The translations under genes and the position numbers were made by a program. A DNA stretch of 64,000 bases from Leuconostoc suionicum (lineage in GTDB: Bacteria > Bacillota > Bacilli > Lactobacillales > Lactobacillaceae), in the NCBI RefSeq assembly GCF_001891125.1, contig NZ_CP015247.1:1692501-1756500 (forward strand), in the 5' to 3' direction. Shown one piece after another: positions 39,419 to 48,028 of this stretch. Under the pieces are notes generated by a model. It saw only the letters and a program-made list of their open reading frames with translations, searched no databases and was not told the DNA's origin. Positions within the stretch are counted from its first letter, which is position 1; every line of letters starts with the position of its first letter.

Positions 39419-40549
39419 TTATACCACATCGAGATGCAAATCGTTTTTCTTAGTTTTGCCAAGCTTTTTCAAGACATAGTAGAATACCAATCCTGCTACA
39501 GTTGGTACAACGGCCCCAAAGACAACCATTAAGAGAAAACCACGCAAATCAGTTGTTGCTAAAGCAATAGGTGCAATAAAACCATTCAAACCCAATCCAG
39601 CAATTGCATAAGGTACTTTAAAACTGAAAACACCTACAGCAAATACAGCTGAAACACCAGCAATGAAAGCTGGACCAAAAAGCAATAATGGACTCTTTAA
39701 TAAATTAGGAAACTGAACTTTTGGTGTAACAATTACTTGTGCCAAGTTAGCACCTAAATTATTTTGCTTCCAGCCCATAGCTGTATACATTACAAATCCT
39801 GCAGTTGTACCGACAAGAGCTGCCCCACCTGACAATGGATCTAACATAACCGCAATTGCCAAAGCCGCGGATGAAGCTGGTGTCATTAAGAATAAGAACC
39901 ACACCACAGCAACAACGAACGCACCTAAGAATGGATTGATTTTCATTGTAGAAGCAAGTTCTTCAGAAACCCAATTCAAGAAAGGTGTTGTTACAGAAGC
40001 TGTAGCCAAGCCAAAGAACGTTCCAACCAATACCGCTCCCAAAGGAACTAGCATCATATCCAAAGGCGTTTTACCGGTCAACCAATTACCAACTAGTACC
40101 GCAACTAGGGCTGCTAATACAGCCGAAACAGGTTGTCCAGATGTCATAACCAATGAGCCTGCAGCCTGATCAGCAACCCAGCCGGTTGCTGTATGTGTTG
40201 CTGGAGCTACCGCTGACGTGAAATAAACAGCGTTGGATCCAACCGTGGCTGCAATCAAAGCTGCCCCAGTTGTCAAAATATTTGCCCGCATCATCATCGC
40301 AATACCGACTCCTAAGGCTGGGGCCAACATCTTTTGGCCCATTAAGCCAGCCTGAATTAGTGGGGTATAATGAAAAATACTTCCAATAGACGACATCAAG
40401 AGTCCCATACCGAGGACAGCCAAAATGGCGTTTGAAATTCCTTGTGAAACATCAAAAACAACTTCACTCACTTTACGTGGCTGTGCTTTCATATCACTTA
40501 CTGTTTTGGCCTCTTCTTTGGCCGGTGTTGTAGACAATGGTGCATCCAT
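39419..40549 (-). CDS. PTS_EIIC_2 / PfoR-like family transporter behind a leader module
   Basis: A 376-residue membrane protein with about nine to ten helices, after a 25-residue charged N-terminus. It is of the same family as the gene at 138-1376 and likewise has no IIA or IIB partner nearby. The ATG at 40549 has an excellent AGGAGGATAAGACC. The unusual part is upstream: a promoter, a 21-codon ORF ending in Ile and Val codons, and a strong terminator (40628-40867) must be read through before this gene is expressed. That suggests a role tied to branched-chain amino acids or translation status rather than to sugars, but no substrate is known. Confidence 0.78.
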   Translation of the reverse strand: MDAPLSTTPAKEEAKTVSDMKAQPRKVSEVVFDVSQGISNAILAVLGMGLLMSSIGSIFHYTPLIQAGLMGQKMLAPALGVGIAMMMRANILTTGAALIAATVGSNAVYFTSAVAPATHTATGWVADQAAGSLVMTSGQPVSAVLAALVAVLVGNWLTGKTPLDMMLVPLGAVLVGTFFGLATASVTTPFLNWVSEELASTMKINPFLGAFVVAVVWFLFLMTPASSAALAIAVMLDPLSGGAALVGTTAGFVMYTAMGWKQNNLGANLAQVIVTPKVQFPNLLKSPLLLFGPAFIAGVSAVFAVGVFSFKVPYAIAGLGLNGFIAPIALATTDLRGFLLMVVFGAVVPTVAGLVFYYVLKKLGKTKKNDLHLDVV

Positions 40550-40590
40550 GGTCTTATCCTCCTGTATTATCAACAATAATTTGCTCTCCA

Positions 40591-40617
40591 CCATAATTGT
40601 TCGCACAATTATTATGG
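40591..40617 (-). promoter_or_regulatory. bulged hairpin before the PTS_EIIC_2 ribosome-binding site
   Basis: Between the leader terminator and the gene the minus strand has CCAT-aat-AATTGT, a GCGA loop and ACAATTATGG, a 10-bp stem with a 3-nt bulge. It may act as an operator or shape the 5' end of the readthrough RNA. Confidence 0.4.
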
Positions 40618-40627
40618 TAAAACTATA

Positions 40628-40663
40628 AGAAAAAAGGAAGCGCTAGATAAACTAGCGCTTCCT
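40628..40663 (-). terminator. leader terminator upstream of the PTS_EIIC_2 gene
   Basis: Minus strand AGGAAGCGCTAG, a 5-nt loop, CTAGCGCTTCCT and a T-run: a perfect 12-bp intrinsic terminator placed about 80 bp before the start codon of the gene it precedes. Confidence 0.9.
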
Positions 40664-40694
40664 AAAGTATGTCGAAAAAATTCAACAACTCCAC

Positions 40695-40717
40695 GCCAGC
40701 CTTTCTTCAAGGCTGGC
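40695..40717 (-). promoter_or_regulatory. leader hairpin (pause-type)
   Basis: GCCAGCC, a 9-nt loop and GGCTGGC form a stable hairpin between the leader ORF and the terminator. It lacks a T-run, so it would act as a pause or spacer element. Confidence 0.6.
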
Positions 40718-40742
40718 ATCAAAAAGTAGACCAACCGAGAAG

Positions 40743-40808
40743 TCAAATAATAATGACGACGTTGATCTTAATGACTTGTGTGAAGTTAGTTGAACTTAAA
40801 CTTTTCAT
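40743..40808 (-). CDS. candidate leader peptide, 21 codons, Ile/Val-rich end
   Basis: AAAAGGA lies about ten bases before the ATG. The peptide starts MKSLSSTNF and ends IKINVVIII, so five of its last seven residues are Ile or Val besides one Asn (Ile-Asn-Val-Val-Ile-Ile-Ile). It lies between a consensus promoter and two hairpins, the second an intrinsic terminator. This is the form of amino acid attenuators such as those of ilv operons. It is too short to be a structural protein with any confidence; the peptide is probably only a sensor of charged tRNA-Ile/Val. The call rests on layout and ribosome-binding site alone. Confidence 0.65.
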   Translation of the reverse strand: MKSLSSTNFTQVIKINVVIII

Positions 40809-40838
40809 AAGAGTTTTTTCCTTTTAGTTAATAAAATT

Positions 40839-40867
40839 ATTATGACACGACAAATATAAAATGTCAA
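40839..40867 (-). promoter_or_regulatory. promoter of the leader-PTS_EIIC_2 unit
   Basis: Minus strand TTGACA (40862-40867), 17 bp, CATAAT (40839-40844). Strong by consensus; it lies 30 bp ahead of the leader ORF. Confidence 0.8.
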
Positions 40868-40985
40868 TAGTCTAATTATATTAATTTAAAACACATTTAT
40901 AGAAAAGGTTTTATTTTTACAAACGTAAACCATTTCCCCTAATTTTAGATATAATAGATATTACAATTACTTAAGGGGAAGTTAC

Positions 40986-41981
40986 ATGAATTTACTAGAA
41001 ACTATTCAGAAAAGAATACCTTATCGTTATGGTGTTTTGTTAGCAATCATTCTTCTGATTATTGCTTTAAAGCAGTTTATGTCTTTGCTGTTATTAACAA
41101 TTATATTTTCTTACCTAGCTATGAGTGTTGCTAAGCCATTAGCTCATTTTTTGAAAATATCTCGGGCTGTATCAATTGCGTTAGTTTACATTATTTTTAT
41201 CAGTGTCGTTTCATTAGCCATTCAACACGGCGCTGCTACGCTAATTGAGCAAATCAAGAGTATGATTACTTTGGCCATGAATTGGAATTGGCAAGACAAT
41301 GCACTGTTGCAAAATGTATACAAAAACGTTAATCAATATACTTCGATTTTTAATAGTAAAAATTTAATTTCTGAGAGTTTATCACAATTAAATCATATTG
41401 GACACGTGATTTATCAATTGGTGTTAGCGCTACTATTTAGTTTTATATTTAGTATGACTTATCCAAAATTACGCTTGTGGAGCATGAATTTTTTACATAG
41501 TCCATTCAAAAAATTTTTTGGTGAGTTTTATATTATCGTCCACCGTTTTATTATTATTTTGGGTAAGTTGTTTGAAATCCAACTCATCATTTGTACCATC
41601 AATACGGCGCTGATGTTCTTAGTGCTATTGTCATTGCATTTCCCCTATTTATTAGGATTTACTATTTTAATTTTCGTGTTGGGATTAATTCCTGTATTTG
41701 GGGTCGTTATTTCATTAGTGCCTTTGACTATCACTGCTTTTATCATTGGTGATTGGGATACCGTGATTATCATTGTAATTGCTGTTGCTTTAATTCATCT
41801 GTTCGAGTCTTACTTTTTACATCCTCACCTAATGTCTCAAAAAACACACATGCCAATTTTAATTATCTTATTAAACTTAATTATCATGGAACATTTTTTT
41901 GGTGTTTGGGGTCTAATTATTGGATTACCCATTTTGACTTTCTTACTTGATTTTTTCCAAATACAAAAATTCAATCATTAA
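40986..41981 (+). CDS. AI-2E family membrane protein
   Basis: A 331-residue membrane protein of the AI-2E/PerM family with about seven to eight helices, two near the start, a soluble stretch (about residues 90-130) and a hydrophobic C-terminal half ending in GVWGLIIGLPILTFLLDFF. Despite the family name, members carry out varied export or ion transport, and a role in autoinducer-2 export should not be assumed, although luxS lies 12 kb away. AAGGGGAAGTTAC precedes the ATG, and TATAAT lies about 35 bp upstream. Confidence 0.82.
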   Translation: MNLLETIQKRIPYRYGVLLAIILLIIALKQFMSLLLLTIIFSYLAMSVAKPLAHFLKISRAVSIALVYIIFISVVSLAIQHGAATLIEQIKSMITLAMNWNWQDNALLQNVYKNVNQYTSIFNSKNLISESLSQLNHIGHVIYQLVLALLFSFIFSMTYPKLRLWSMNFLHSPFKKFFGEFYIIVHRFIIILGKLFEIQLIICTINTALMFLVLLSLHFPYLLGFTILIFVLGLIPVFGVVISLVPLTITAFIIGDWDTVIIIVIAVALIHLFESYFLHPHLMSQKTHMPILIILLNLIIMEHFFGVWGLIIGLPILTFLLDFFQIQKFNH

Positions 41982-42012
41982 AAAAAGATGAACCGCAAGG
42001 CTCATCTTTTTT
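41980..42012. terminator. bidirectional terminator between the AI-2E gene and mmuM
   Basis: AAAAAAGATGA, an interrupted loop containing CC-GCAA-GG, and TCATCTTTTTT. It ends both convergent transcripts, including the long methionine transcript. Confidence 0.88.
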
Positions 42013-42949
42013 GTTCATTAATATTAGCAGTCCTTTTTTTTAATTGTTGAACCGCCTCATTGATTTCATAAATATCATCTGGACTAGTACGGCAACAACC
42101 GCCTATTAAACAAGCACCTGCTTCATACCAAGTGGGTACTAGTTCAGACCAGTTTATCGGTCCATGATCTGTAACCCATCTCTTACTTATTGGATCATAT
42201 GTGTCACCCGCGTTTGGATAAACGATTATTTTCTTTTCTGTGTATGGTGCTATATTATGAAGTGCTTTTATAATATTTTCAGGAGCCGTACAATTCACAC
42301 CTATCGCTCGAATTTGTTCATTCTGATTAAAATAAGAAATCACTTCTTTTAAAGATGTTCCATCCCACAAATGTTCTCCCAATTCCGTTGAAAATGACAA
42401 AAATATAGGTATTTTTGAAAATTCAGTACTTATTAGGTCGACGACCGCTTTGGCCTCTTCAAAATTAGGCATTGTTTCTAATAATAAAACATCTACATTA
42501 TCTTGAACTAGACGATTGACACGCTCCCGATGAAAATCTTTATATTCTGACTGAGAAAGCTGGTAGTCCCCTGTGTATTCCGCGCCATTCGACAAGTATG
42601 CACCATATGGTCCTACGGAACCTGCAATCAATCCACTCTCCTGTCTTTGGTTTGAATCACTTAAGGCTTCCTTGGCCAAGTCAACGGCTAAATCAATTAG
42701 TTCATATCCCCTTAATTGATCACCGTTTGGAAATGGTATGTGTACTTGATAAGTATCAGTAATCGCCAATTGCGCACCAGCATTAAAATAACTTTTATGA
42801 ATATCACGCACAATTCCTGGATTCTGAATCAATGCCGAGGCTGACCATAGATTGTTATTAACTTCAACATGCTTTTTTTCTAATTCACTTCCCAAACCAC
42901 CATCTAATGTTACAATATTATTTTCAATAATATGATCTACCTTTGTCAT
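42002..42949 (-). CDS. mmuM: homocysteine S-methyltransferase
   Basis: Uses S-methylmethionine (or SAM) to methylate homocysteine to methionine. It is 315 residues long. Zinc ligands are the Cys in IGVNCTAPE (about residue 219) and the pair in IGGCCRTSPDD near residues 285-286. The N-terminal VTLDGGLGSELEKK is the usual barrel start. It overlaps mmuP by four bases (ATGA), matching the known permease-methyltransferase pairing, and is the last gene of the T-box1 unit. Confidence 0.94.
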   Translation of the reverse strand: MTKVDHIIENNIVTLDGGLGSELEKKHVEVNNNLWSASALIQNPGIVRDIHKSYFNAGAQLAITDTYQVHIPFPNGDQLRGYELIDLAVDLAKEALSDSNQRQESGLIAGSVGPYGAYLSNGAEYTGDYQLSQSEYKDFHRERVNRLVQDNVDVLLLETMPNFEEAKAVVDLISTEFSKIPIFLSFSTELGEHLWDGTSLKEVISYFNQNEQIRAIGVNCTAPENIIKALHNIAPYTEKKIIVYPNAGDTYDPISKRWVTDHGPINWSELVPTWYEAGACLIGGCCRTSPDDIYEINEAVQQLKKRTANINEQKR

Positions 42950-44358
42950 TTATCAATAACCTGCCTTATTTTAGAATTTGCTGTTTTAACTGATTGGTGT
43001 TTTGGCCACCATTTAAAGCGAATATAGTAATAAGCATAGACACCCAACACAAATGGTATTGACCAAATTAGTGCGTCTCTTTGGTTAGGATCAAAAATCA
43101 CTAAAATGACAGAAAGTGACGAACCAATAAAACCAGCTAATGGTAATACTGGGTACGCCCATTTAGGATAACGTAGTTCATTGATACGATCTTCCTTTTT
43201 TAAAAGCCGATAGTACTTAAAATGTGACCACGCAATAGCAATCCAGACAAACACAACAGCCAAACCAGAAATCGAAACTAAAATTAAATATAACGAACCC
43301 GCAGCTACAAAACTTGAAAAGAGTGCCAACAATCCACCTGCCAAACTTGCTATTAGCGCCACAACAGGAATACCATTTCTATTGGTTCTTTCAAAAACTG
43401 GACTGATTAAGTTTTCATGACTCAAAGACCACAACATACGAGTTGACGCATATAATCCCGAATTAGCCATAGACAATATACCCGTCAAAATAACAAAATT
43501 CATAATATCGGTAGCGTACGGTACTCCTACCATGCTGAATACCGTAACAAATGGGCTCTCCGTTAGACCAGCTTTCTCATAAGGAATAATCGCCGCTAGA
43601 ATAGTAATACTGCCAATAAAGAATACTACTTGTCGCCACCAAACAGCTTTTATGGCTTTTGGAATGGCTTTTTCAGGGTTAACAGCCTCCCCTGCTGTGA
43701 TACCCATTAATTCTGTACCACTAAAAGCAAAGTTAACAGCTAGCATGGTTGTAAATACTGCGCCGATCCCATTAGGAAATGCACCATGACTAAAAATATT
43801 CTGAAAACCGACTGGTGTTTTCGTATTTGTGTGCACAATACCTGTTAAAATCGACACGCCAATAAATAAGAAAACAATAATAGCTACAACTTTGATAGCT
43901 GCTAACCAGTACTCACTTTCACCAAATATTTTTACTGAGAAAACATTACTGAGTAAAATAATAAGAATAAAGAAACCTGAAAACGCCCATACGGGGACAT
44001 GCGGAAACCAATGTTGCATAATTATTCCAGAAGCGGTAAATTCAGACCCCAATGCAATGGTCCATGTTAACCAATAAGAGATGGCCACTAAAAACCCAGT
44101 CGCTGGACCAATTAACTTTTGCGCATGGTAATGAAAAGCGCCTGTTTGCGGCATAGCTATAGATAATTCAGCAACACTTAACATAATCAAATAAACTAGA
44201 ACAGCGCCGATAGTATAAGCTAAAATTGTACCCAATGCCCCGGCAGTATGAATTGTGTAAGCTGAAGATAAAAATAGACCCGTTCCAATACCACTGGCTA
44301 AACCTATCATTTGTATTTGTCTTGCGCTCATAGCACGTTTTAATGTTGTTTTCGTCAT
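42946..44358 (-). CDS. mmuP: amino acid permease, probable S-methylmethionine importer
   Basis: A 470-residue APC-superfamily permease with 12 helices. MSARQIQMIGLASGIGTGLFLSSA split around SARQIQMIGLASGIGTGLF (about residues 10-28) is the conserved helix 1 region of the AAT family. Coupling to mmuM identifies S-methylmethionine as the likely substrate. The start at 44358 follows AAGGAAAATATTC. The frame remains open 24 codons upstream, a stretch that faintly resembles the small ORFs of this cluster. Confidence 0.88.
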   Translation of the reverse strand: MTKTTLKRAMSARQIQMIGLASGIGTGLFLSSAYTIHTAGALGTILAYTIGAVLVYLIMLSVAELSIAMPQTGAFHYHAQKLIGPATGFLVAISYWLTWTIALGSEFTASGIIMQHWFPHVPVWAFSGFFILIILLSNVFSVKIFGESEYWLAAIKVVAIIVFLFIGVSILTGIVHTNTKTPVGFQNIFSHGAFPNGIGAVFTTMLAVNFAFSGTELMGITAGEAVNPEKAIPKAIKAVWWRQVVFFIGSITILAAIIPYEKAGLTESPFVTVFSMVGVPYATDIMNFVILTGILSMANSGLYASTRMLWSLSHENLISPVFERTNRNGIPVVALIASLAGGLLALFSSFVAAGSLYLILVSISGLAVVFVWIAIAWSHFKYYRLLKKEDRINELRYPKWAYPVLPLAGFIGSSLSVILVIFDPNQRDALIWSIPFVLGVYAYYYIRFKWWPKHQSVKTANSKIRQVIDK

Positions 44359-44470
44359 GAATATTTTCCTTATTATAAATAAAAGCTTCTGTAATGTAAT
44401 TTTATTGTTAAACCATAAGGCATTCATCAAGATTACTTCATTGCTGTTTTACCGATTTTTTAATCATCAC

Positions 44471-46768
44471 TTAATTACTAGATATCTCAGAAAAGACTAG
44501 ATCGCGCGCATCTTCCAGATTTTGTAACGCTTCAAGGGTTTCCTTTTCATTACGTGTTTTCAAACCACAATCTGGATTGACCCAGAACTGATTATGATCA
44601 ATAACTTTCAAGCCACGACGGATATTGTCCGCAATTTCTGCAACTGAAGGAATACGAGGTGAATGAATGTCATAAACACCTAACCCAATTTGCTTATCAT
44701 AATGTGCATCTTCAAAAGCTGAAATAATTTCACCATGTGAACGCGAAGTTTCAATGGAAATCACATCAGCGTCTAATCCGGAAATAGTACTGATAATATC
44801 CTCAAAATCTGAATAACACATGTGTGTGTGAATCTGCGTCTCATCCCGCACACCAGTTGTAGTGATTTTAAATGAATAAATTGCTTCGTCCAAATAATCT
44901 TGCCAGTTACGTTGTTTCAATGGTAGCCCTTCACGCAAAGCTGGTTCATCTACTTGAATAATCTTAATACCAGCCTTTTCCAAATTAATAACTTCTTGAC
45001 GCAAAGATAAGGCAATCTGATTCTGAACTGTAGCCCGTGGAATATCATCACGTACAAATGACCAATTAATAATTGTTAATGGCGCAGTTAACATCCCCTT
45101 CACGGGTTTATTAGTTTGCGCTTGTGCAAAGGCAGATTCCTTAACAGTAATTGGCTCAGTATAATCAACATCTCCAAAGATAACTGGTGGACGAACGCCA
45201 CGAGAACCATAGGATTGAACCCACCCATTTTGTGTAGCAAAGAAACCAGCTAGTTTTTGACCAAAGTATTCTACCATATCAGTGCGTTCAAACTCACCAT
45301 GGACCAGAACATCTAGACCAATGTCTTCTTGTAGCTGTATCCAACGCTTGGTTTCTGCTTCAATGAAATCATTGTATTGTTCCTCAGACAGTTCACCCTT
45401 ACGCCAGGCAGCACGCTTAGCTCGTACATCGGCTGATTGCGGGAATGATCCAATTGTAGTTGTTGGTAACAATGGCAGGTGCAAACTGGCTTGTTGCTTC
45501 TTAGAACGTTCTGCATACTTTGAATCGCGCTCGAACCGTTCTTGTGATAAATGTTGTATGGCTTCTTGCACTACTTTGTTATTCCGGGCTTGTGAACTAT
45601 TCAATGCCTCCAGAGCAGCGGTATTCTGTTCAAATATTGATTTCACATCATCGCCATTCAACTTCTTAGTTAAAGCAACTAACTCTTGCACTTTCTCGTC
45701 AGCAAATGCTAATCCACCAAACAGTTCAGGACTAGCCTTAGTTTCATACTTTTTTGTAATGGGTACATGAAGCAACGTATTGGAAGGCTGTAACCATAGT
45801 TTTGGTGCTAACGTACGTAGTTCTTCAGCAAAATTAGCTTTTTCTTGCAAATTAGCGGTCCAAACGTTGTGCCCATCAATTATGCCTGCTGCCAATATTT
45901 TGTCTTCTGGAAATCCAAACTTGCGAATATTATCGAAATTTTCACCGTTACCATGAACGAAATCTAATCCGATCGCTTGTACGGGTAATTTAGTGACTGC
46001 CTGATAAGGATCAATTGAATCAAAATACGTTTGCAACTCAATGTTTAATTGCGGTGCCACCTCATTCAAATACTCAGTAGCACGACGATATGGTTCCACG
46101 TCAGCTTCATCCACTGCTTTGACTAGCGTGGGTTCGTCTAGTTGGACCCATGTCACACCAGCTGCTTGTAGCTCCTTAAATACCTGTCCATAGAGTGGTA
46201 AAATTTGTTCTAATAATTGATTAATGTCAGATGAAGCAGATACATATTCACCTCTCAACTTACCAAGCTTGATCAATGTCACCGGACCAACAATGACAGG
46301 CTTACCATTGATATCTAATTCATCTTTAGCTTCCTGCCAGTACTTTAACCAACGATTTTCTAACAAACGTGGGGTTGTATTATCAAATTCAGGAACCGTG
46401 TAGTGATAATTGATATTAAACCACTTTGTCATATCCGCAGCCACATTGTCTTTGTTCCCCCGAGCCACTGCAAAATATTCATCTAAAGTTAAGGGACGAT
46501 CGTAACTACCAAACCGAGTAGGAATTAAGTTAAAAGTAGCTATCGTATCTAATACATGGTCGTAGTTTGAATTGTCCGCGACAGGAACAATATCCAAGCC
46601 AAATTCAATTTGTTTTTTTAAATTAATCAAACGTAGTTTTTTAGCAGTTTCATTAAACTGCGCTTCATCTATTTTACCTTGCCAATAAGATTCAAGTAGT
46701 TTTTTCCACTCACGGTGTTCGCCTAGTCTTGGGTAACCTAAGTTTGATGATTTTACTGTATTTGTCAT
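44471..46768 (-). CDS. metE: cobalamin-independent methionine synthase
   Basis: Transfers the methyl group of 5-methyltetrahydrofolate (polyglutamate) to homocysteine. A full-length 765-residue MetE with two barrels: the N-terminal half starting NLGYPRLGEHREWKK and the catalytic C-terminal half starting near LPTTTIGSFPQS (about residue 430). Zinc ligands are in HTHMCYSDF (about 642-650) and NPDCGLKTR (about 726-734). AGGAGAAAAAC precedes the ATG. It stands downstream of metF, which makes its methyl donor, with a 32-codon small ORF between. Confidence 0.98.
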   Translation of the reverse strand: MTNTVKSSNLGYPRLGEHREWKKLLESYWQGKIDEAQFNETAKKLRLINLKKQIEFGLDIVPVADNSNYDHVLDTIATFNLIPTRFGSYDRPLTLDEYFAVARGNKDNVAADMTKWFNINYHYTVPEFDNTTPRLLENRWLKYWQEAKDELDINGKPVIVGPVTLIKLGKLRGEYVSASSDINQLLEQILPLYGQVFKELQAAGVTWVQLDEPTLVKAVDEADVEPYRRATEYLNEVAPQLNIELQTYFDSIDPYQAVTKLPVQAIGLDFVHGNGENFDNIRKFGFPEDKILAAGIIDGHNVWTANLQEKANFAEELRTLAPKLWLQPSNTLLHVPITKKYETKASPELFGGLAFADEKVQELVALTKKLNGDDVKSIFEQNTAALEALNSSQARNNKVVQEAIQHLSQERFERDSKYAERSKKQQASLHLPLLPTTTIGSFPQSADVRAKRAAWRKGELSEEQYNDFIEAETKRWIQLQEDIGLDVLVHGEFERTDMVEYFGQKLAGFFATQNGWVQSYGSRGVRPPVIFGDVDYTEPITVKESAFAQAQTNKPVKGMLTAPLTIINWSFVRDDIPRATVQNQIALSLRQEVINLEKAGIKIIQVDEPALREGLPLKQRNWQDYLDEAIYSFKITTTGVRDETQIHTHMCYSDFEDIISTISGLDADVISIETSRSHGEIISAFEDAHYDKQIGLGVYDIHSPRIPSVAEIADNIRRGLKVIDHNQFWVNPDCGLKTRNEKETLEALQNLEDARDLVFSEISSN

Positions 46769-46812
46769 GTTTTTCTCCTAATTTTAAATAAGCTTGTAAT
46801 TGACAAATAGCT

Positions 46813-46911
46813 TCATTTAAACCGATCAACCGAACCACTACCGGTAAGAAAAACAGCCGTTAGAATTTTATTAGCATGCAAGTAATAGACTTTTCGACAT
46901 GTTACTTTCAT
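46813..46911 (-). CDS. small protein of a methionine-cluster sORF family (copy 1)
   Basis: A 32-codon ORF between metF and metE, 24 bp after metF and 44 bp before metE, preceded by a modest AAAGAAGAAG. I know no family. It aligns without gaps over 30 residues with the ORF at 47850-47972: shared are Val3, the block YYLH (9-12), Lys15, TAV (18-20), Leu22, GSG (24-26) and Val-Asp (28-29). Many codon differences at identical residues are silent (TAC/TAT, TTG/TTA, CAT/CAC, GCT/GCA, GGT/GGC), which argues for selection on the protein. No signal peptide or membrane segment; function unknown. Confidence 0.7.
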   Translation of the reverse strand: MKVTCRKVYYLHANKILTAVFLTGSGSVDRFK

Positions 46912-46935
46912 GAGCTTCTTCTTTCGTTTATTGCA

Positions 46936-47829
46936 TCAAAGCGTTAATTTTTTTGATTGAATGTGCTTATTAATTTCTGGCAACATTATCTTCAAAACAT
47001 TTGGTTGATTCATCGCATACAAATGAATACCGTCAACCCCATGATCTAACAAATCATGAATTTGCTCCAATGCATATTCAATTCCAGCCTGTTGCAGGGC
47101 TTCTGGTTGATTTTCATATTTATGAACAATCTTTGCCAAGCGTGCCGGTAAAGATGAACCAATCATATAAGTAATACGTTCGACTTGCGCACGACTAATG
47201 ATAGGCAAAATACCAGCAGATACTGGTACCTTAATATAATTTTCCTTCAGTGCCTCTTGCATGTTATAGAAAACACCATTATCGAAAAATAGTTGAGAAA
47301 TTAGAAATTCTGTACCACTAATCACTTTTTCTTTAACCCCAGTTACACTAATTCCTGTCATTGGATTATCAACGTGTCCTTCGGGATAAATTGCTGCACC
47401 AATATCAAACCGTCCGTCTTTTTTAATCTCTTTAATTAAATCTTTTGCAAACGGATAATATTCATTCACATAATCTTTTGTCGGTGTGTCACCGCGAAGT
47501 GCAAATATATTTTCAATGCCCGCCACGCTTATCTTTTCAAGATTATCCTTTAAACTGCTTGGTGTTTGGTTAATACCAGTGAGATTGTGTAAAGCTGTTA
47601 TACCGCAATTTCTTTCGATATATTCCGCAATCTCTTTAGTCCTTTTATGATTACTACCGCCGCCTGCACCATATGTCACACTAATATAATCAACGCCAGT
47701 TTCTTTTGGATTTACTTTTTGTAAAGTTTTATACAAAGCGTGTAGTCCATCTTCTGTTTTTGGCGGAAATATTTCAAAAGACAGCACTGGAGCTGACTTC
47801 TTTTTATAAATGTCCGTAATTCTAGTCAT
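46936..47829 (-). CDS. metF: 5,10-methylenetetrahydrofolate reductase
   Basis: NAD(P)H- and FAD-dependent reduction of methylene-THF to methyl-THF for MetE and the YxjG-type synthases. It is 297 residues long. SFEIFPPKTEDG near residue 18-29 carries the catalytic Glu, and DYISVTYGAGG (about 51-61) and LRGDTPTKD are FAD-site blocks. The ATG at 47829 follows GAGAGGATATCT. It is the first enzyme gene of the T-box1 unit, flanked by the two homologous small ORFs. Confidence 0.96.
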   Translation of the reverse strand: MTRITDIYKKKSAPVLSFEIFPPKTEDGLHALYKTLQKVNPKETGVDYISVTYGAGGGSNHKRTKEIAEYIERNCGITALHNLTGINQTPSSLKDNLEKISVAGIENIFALRGDTPTKDYVNEYYPFAKDLIKEIKKDGRFDIGAAIYPEGHVDNPMTGISVTGVKEKVISGTEFLISQLFFDNGVFYNMQEALKENYIKVPVSAGILPIISRAQVERITYMIGSSLPARLAKIVHKYENQPEALQQAGIEYALEQIHDLLDHGVDGIHLYAMNQPNVLKIMLPEINKHIQSKKLTL

Positions 47830-47849
47830 AGATATCCTCTCAATTTTTA

Positions 47850-47972
47850 CTACCAAATCAGTGAAAATTGAGTTAATATAACCGCATCAACGGCTCCACT
47901 GCCATTTAAATAAACTGCCGTCGTCATTTTATCAGTGTGTAAATAATAAATTGTTTGATTATTTACGCGCAC
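47850..47972 (-). CDS. small protein of a methionine-cluster sORF family (copy 2)
   Basis: A 40-codon ORF starting with GTG, with a good AAGGAGAG six bases upstream, between T-box1 and metF; its stop lies just before the metF ribosome-binding site. Residues 1-30 are homologous to copy 1 (46813-46911), with YYLH, TAVYL and GSGAVD; the C-terminal ten residues (ending in SLIW) are unique. Met codons are few, so it is not a simple methionine-sensing leader peptide, and it lies after the T-box terminator, not within it. Function unknown. Confidence 0.72.
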   Translation of the reverse strand: MRVNNQTIYYLHTDKMTTAVYLNGSGAVDAVILTQFSLIW

Positions 47973-48028
47973 AATCTTCTCTCCTTGCTAATTAAACTCA
48001 CCTTAGCAAACTCTCTACTCTTAAAACA

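Noticed and set aside
40986-41981. AI-2E family protein as an AI-2 exporter working with LuxS
   Set aside because: The family name is historical; distance from luxS, the opposite strand and the varied known functions of the family do not support the link.
45282-45770. Plus-strand ORF of 162 codons inside metE
   Set aside because: It lies fully antisense to the catalytic and linker part of a perfectly conserved metE, is Ser/Cys-rich in a way typical of shadow frames, and has no ribosome-binding site.
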